7,528 nt of DNA from an uncultured Dysgonomonas sp. (GTDB lineage Bacteria; Bacteroidota; Bacteroidia; Bacteroidales; Dysgonomonadaceae): the NCBI GenBank assembly GCA_945292135.1, contig CALYRA010000040.1:1-7528 (forward strand). The letters are read 5' to 3'. How positions within the stretch are numbered: position 1 is the first letter of the stretch; each line of letters opens with the position of its first letter. Made by a program: the position numbers and the translations under genes. Positions 6,120 through 7,528 of this stretch are shown piece by piece. A model generated the notes under the pieces. It was not told where the DNA came from and made no database searches. It was given only the letters and a program-made list of their open reading frames with translations.

Positions 6120-6707
6120 TTAATTTATGCTATTTTGTTCTATATTGTTTTTCAAAGATTTTAATTGAATTGATATGAATATTCTTGTAAAGCCATATAT
6201 AATAAATGATATGGATGCGAATATCACAATAAAAGTGTCTCCAAATGCAGGACTTATAATAAATATAAATGAAAATAATATTCCTATAATAGCTAATGCT
6301 AATATCCATCCCCAACCTTTGACATTTTGTCGTTCCAAATCGCAAGCTGTTCCGACAGAATAGAACGATTGGAACATAATCCAAAAGCCTACGAAGTAAC
6401 TCATTATCTCAGTAGTTATTATTGGTGAAGAGGCCGCAAGTGCTATGCCGAGAAATAATGCTATGATACCGCTTGCTAATGTCCATCCCCAACCATTTAA
6501 TCTTTCTCTATTGGATATTGCGAATATAATTTCTAATAATCCGCTGACTATGAACCCGACAATAAATAATATGGCTAAAGTCATTAACGCACTGAATGGT
6601 TTTGCTATAAATAGTACGCCAAGAATAATAGCCAATATTCCAATCAACAATGAAAACCACCAGTATTTTATTGCATTTCTTACTGTTTTTATTAAATCAT
6701 TTTCCAT
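6120..6707 (-). CDS. HdeD/DUF308 family inner-membrane protein
   Basis: A 195-residue membrane protein. About six transmembrane helices can be seen (near 17-36, 41-64, 74-93, 100-118, 132-152 and 156-178), with a short charged N-terminus and a polar tail. The protein is built of repeated helix pairs. GWGW at 72-75 (followed by TLASGIIALFLGI) and GWGW at 131-134 (followed by ILALAIIGILFSF) are equivalent positions, the layout of the DUF308 repeat. The best-known member, E. coli HdeD, is linked to acid resistance at high cell density; the molecular function is unresolved and need not be the same here. It lies 102 bases downstream of uvrC and 76 bases upstream of dtd, more loosely packed than the dtd-deoC group, so it may be its own transcription unit. 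Confidence 0.85.
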   Translation of the reverse strand: MENDLIKTVRNAIKYWWFSLLIGILAIILGVLFIAKPFSALMTLAILFIVGFIVSGLLEIIFAISNRERLNGWGWTLASGIIALFLGIALAASSPIITTEIMSYFVGFWIMFQSFYSVGTACDLERQNVKGWGWILALAIIGILFSFIFIISPAFGDTFIVIFASISFIIYGFTRIFISIQLKSLKNNIEQNSIN

Positions 6708-6744
6708 AACTATAATATAATTAGTTGTATATCAATTATTTTTT

Positions 6745-6817
6745 TATATATAAAGTTAACAGTTTTGATTTAATAATGTTTTGTAAATAAAATTTTATAT
6801 AGTTAAACTTTATATAT
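6745..6817. repeat. Imperfect inverted repeat around the uvrC stop codon
   Basis: TATATATAAAGTTAAC at 6745-6760 is the near-perfect reverse complement of GTTAAACTTTATATAT at 6802-6817 (one extra A in the right arm), with 41 bases between. The right arm contains the uvrC stop. In the minus-strand transcript no U-run follows, so a standard intrinsic terminator is unlikely. Chance pairing in AT-rich DNA is possible. Confidence 0.35.
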
Positions 6818-7528
6818 TTTGATTAAAATAATTAACTATTAATTTTGCTTTACTTTGACCTATTATATTTTCAATTTCTGTAATATCTGCTTCTTTTATT
6901 CTTTTTACACTTTTAAAGTGTTTTAATAGTATTTTTTTACTTTCGGGACCTATACCTTTGATATTATCTAATTCAGATTTAACCTGCTGTTTGCTCCGTT
7001 TGTTTCTATGGAAAGTTATACCAAATCTATGCGCTTCATCTCTAAGATGTTGTATAACTTTTAATGCTTCCGAATTTTTATCCAGATAGATCGGTATAGG
7101 ATCTTCAGGAAAAAATATTTCTTCTAATCGTTTTGCTAATCCAACGATCGCAATTTTGCCATAAAGATTCAATTTTTTTAAAGATTCGCAAGCTGCGTTC
7201 AATTGTCCTTTTCCACCATCTATAATGATAAGTTGGGGTAGGGGTTGTTGCTCTTCCATCAGACGATGGTAACGGCGGAATACTACTTCACGCATTGTAG
7301 AGAAATCGTCAGGACCTACTACGGTTTTTACATTGAAATGTCTGTAATCTCTTTTAGACGGTTTTGCCTTTTTAAATACTACACATGCCGATACAGGATT
7401 TGTTCCTTGTATGTTAGAGTTGTCAAAACATTCTATGTGCATTGGTAGTTCTTTCAAATGCAGTCCGTTTTGTATTTCTTTTAGAATACGTGTTGTGCGT
7501 TGTTCAGGATTTAAATTTTCAGATTTCT
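6810..7528 (-). CDS. uvrC: Excinuclease ABC subunit C, C-terminal part (cut by right window edge)
   Basis: UvrC makes both incisions around a lesion marked by UvrAB. The frame stays open through the right edge, so the true start lies outside; 238 codons are visible, against about 600 in the family. Counting from the first full codon, the RNase H-like endonuclease domain that makes the 5' cut shows its catalytic residues: D35 in CFDNSNIQGT, D103 in IDGGKGQ and H166 in RDEAHRFGITFHR. Two C-terminal helix-hairpin-helix DNA-binding motifs follow (about 185-223, NIKGIGPESKKILLKHF and a second hairpin ending NIIGQSKA). The protein ends normally at YFNQNI. A downstream minus-strand run of the HdeD-like gene, dtd, the MazG-like gene and deoC follows. 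Confidence 0.97.
   Translation of the reverse strand, partial: KSENLNPEQRTTRILKEIQNGLHLKELPMHIECFDNSNIQGTNPVSACVVFKKAKPSKRDYRHFNVKTVVGPDDFSTMREVVFRRYHRLMEEQQPLPQLIIIDGGKGQLNAACESLKKLNLYGKIAIVGLAKRLEEIFFPEDPIPIYLDKNSEALKVIQHLRDEAHRFGITFHRNKRSKQQVKSELDNIKGIGPESKKILLKHFKSVKRIKEADITEIENIIGQSKAKLIVNYFNQNI

Noticed and set aside
7455..7457. A uvrC start at this TTG codon
   Set aside because: The frame continues upstream without a stop and the preceding residues (ILKEIQNGLHLKELP) read like internal UvrC, so TTG is an ordinary Leu codon.
1..7528. Defence island, mobile element, CRISPR array or tRNA
   Set aside because: No spaced short repeats, transposase or integrase motifs, terminal inverted repeats with target duplications, or cloverleaf patterns were found; the gene content is core housekeeping plus surface proteins.

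Overview
The window looks like a chromosomal segment of an AT-rich member of the Bacteroidales. Four things point there. The proteins read as Bacteroidales-type PolA, UvrC and DeoC. The putative promoters carry the Bacteroidetes -7 element TAnnTTTG, and I see no Shine-Dalgarno sequences. The dtd / MazG-like / deoC cluster downstream of uvrC is, from memory, familiar from Bacteroides relatives. The two surface proteins end in the aromatic C-terminus typical of outer-membrane beta-barrels. Genus cannot be decided from sequence alone; a Dysgonomonas- or Porphyromonas-like relative is a guess.

Layout, left to right. Positions 1-1411 (minus) hold the N-terminal half of DNA polymerase I, cut by the window edge. 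Positions 1477-3249 hold two homologous outer-membrane beta-barrel genes (minus), separated by 390 bases without a working gene. Position 3350-4321 (plus) is a long-chain polyprenyl diphosphate synthase, which ends at a bidirectional hairpin terminator facing deoC. On the minus strand the rest reads uvrC (C-terminal half, cut by the right edge), an HdeD/DUF308 membrane protein, dtd, a MazG-type pyrophosphohydrolase and deoC. The last three are separated by single bases and must be co-transcribed.

The most informative structure is an old tandem duplication of about 1.08 kb. The unit runs from inside the 5' end of polA, through the barrel gene, into the 5' end of the prenyl synthase gene. Copy A (about 1294-2380) and copy B (about 2381-3456) each carry a barrel gene. 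The stretch between the two barrel genes is a join: a decayed head of the prenyl synthase (plus strand, 2276-2380) abuts a decayed head of polA (minus strand, 2381-2496). Both heads have lost their ATG and gained stops and one-base deletions, while the outer copies stayed intact. The two barrels have since diverged to about three-quarters identity. The exception is one acidic loop built from six-base (Asp-X) repeats, which no longer aligns.

The remaining genes are housekeeping: DNA replication and repair (polA, uvrC), quinone or lipid-carrier side-chain synthesis (prenyl synthase), removal of D-amino acids from tRNA (dtd), nucleotide sanitation (MazG-like) and deoxyribose-phosphate catabolism (deoC). 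I see no mobile element, RNA gene, CRISPR array or defence system.
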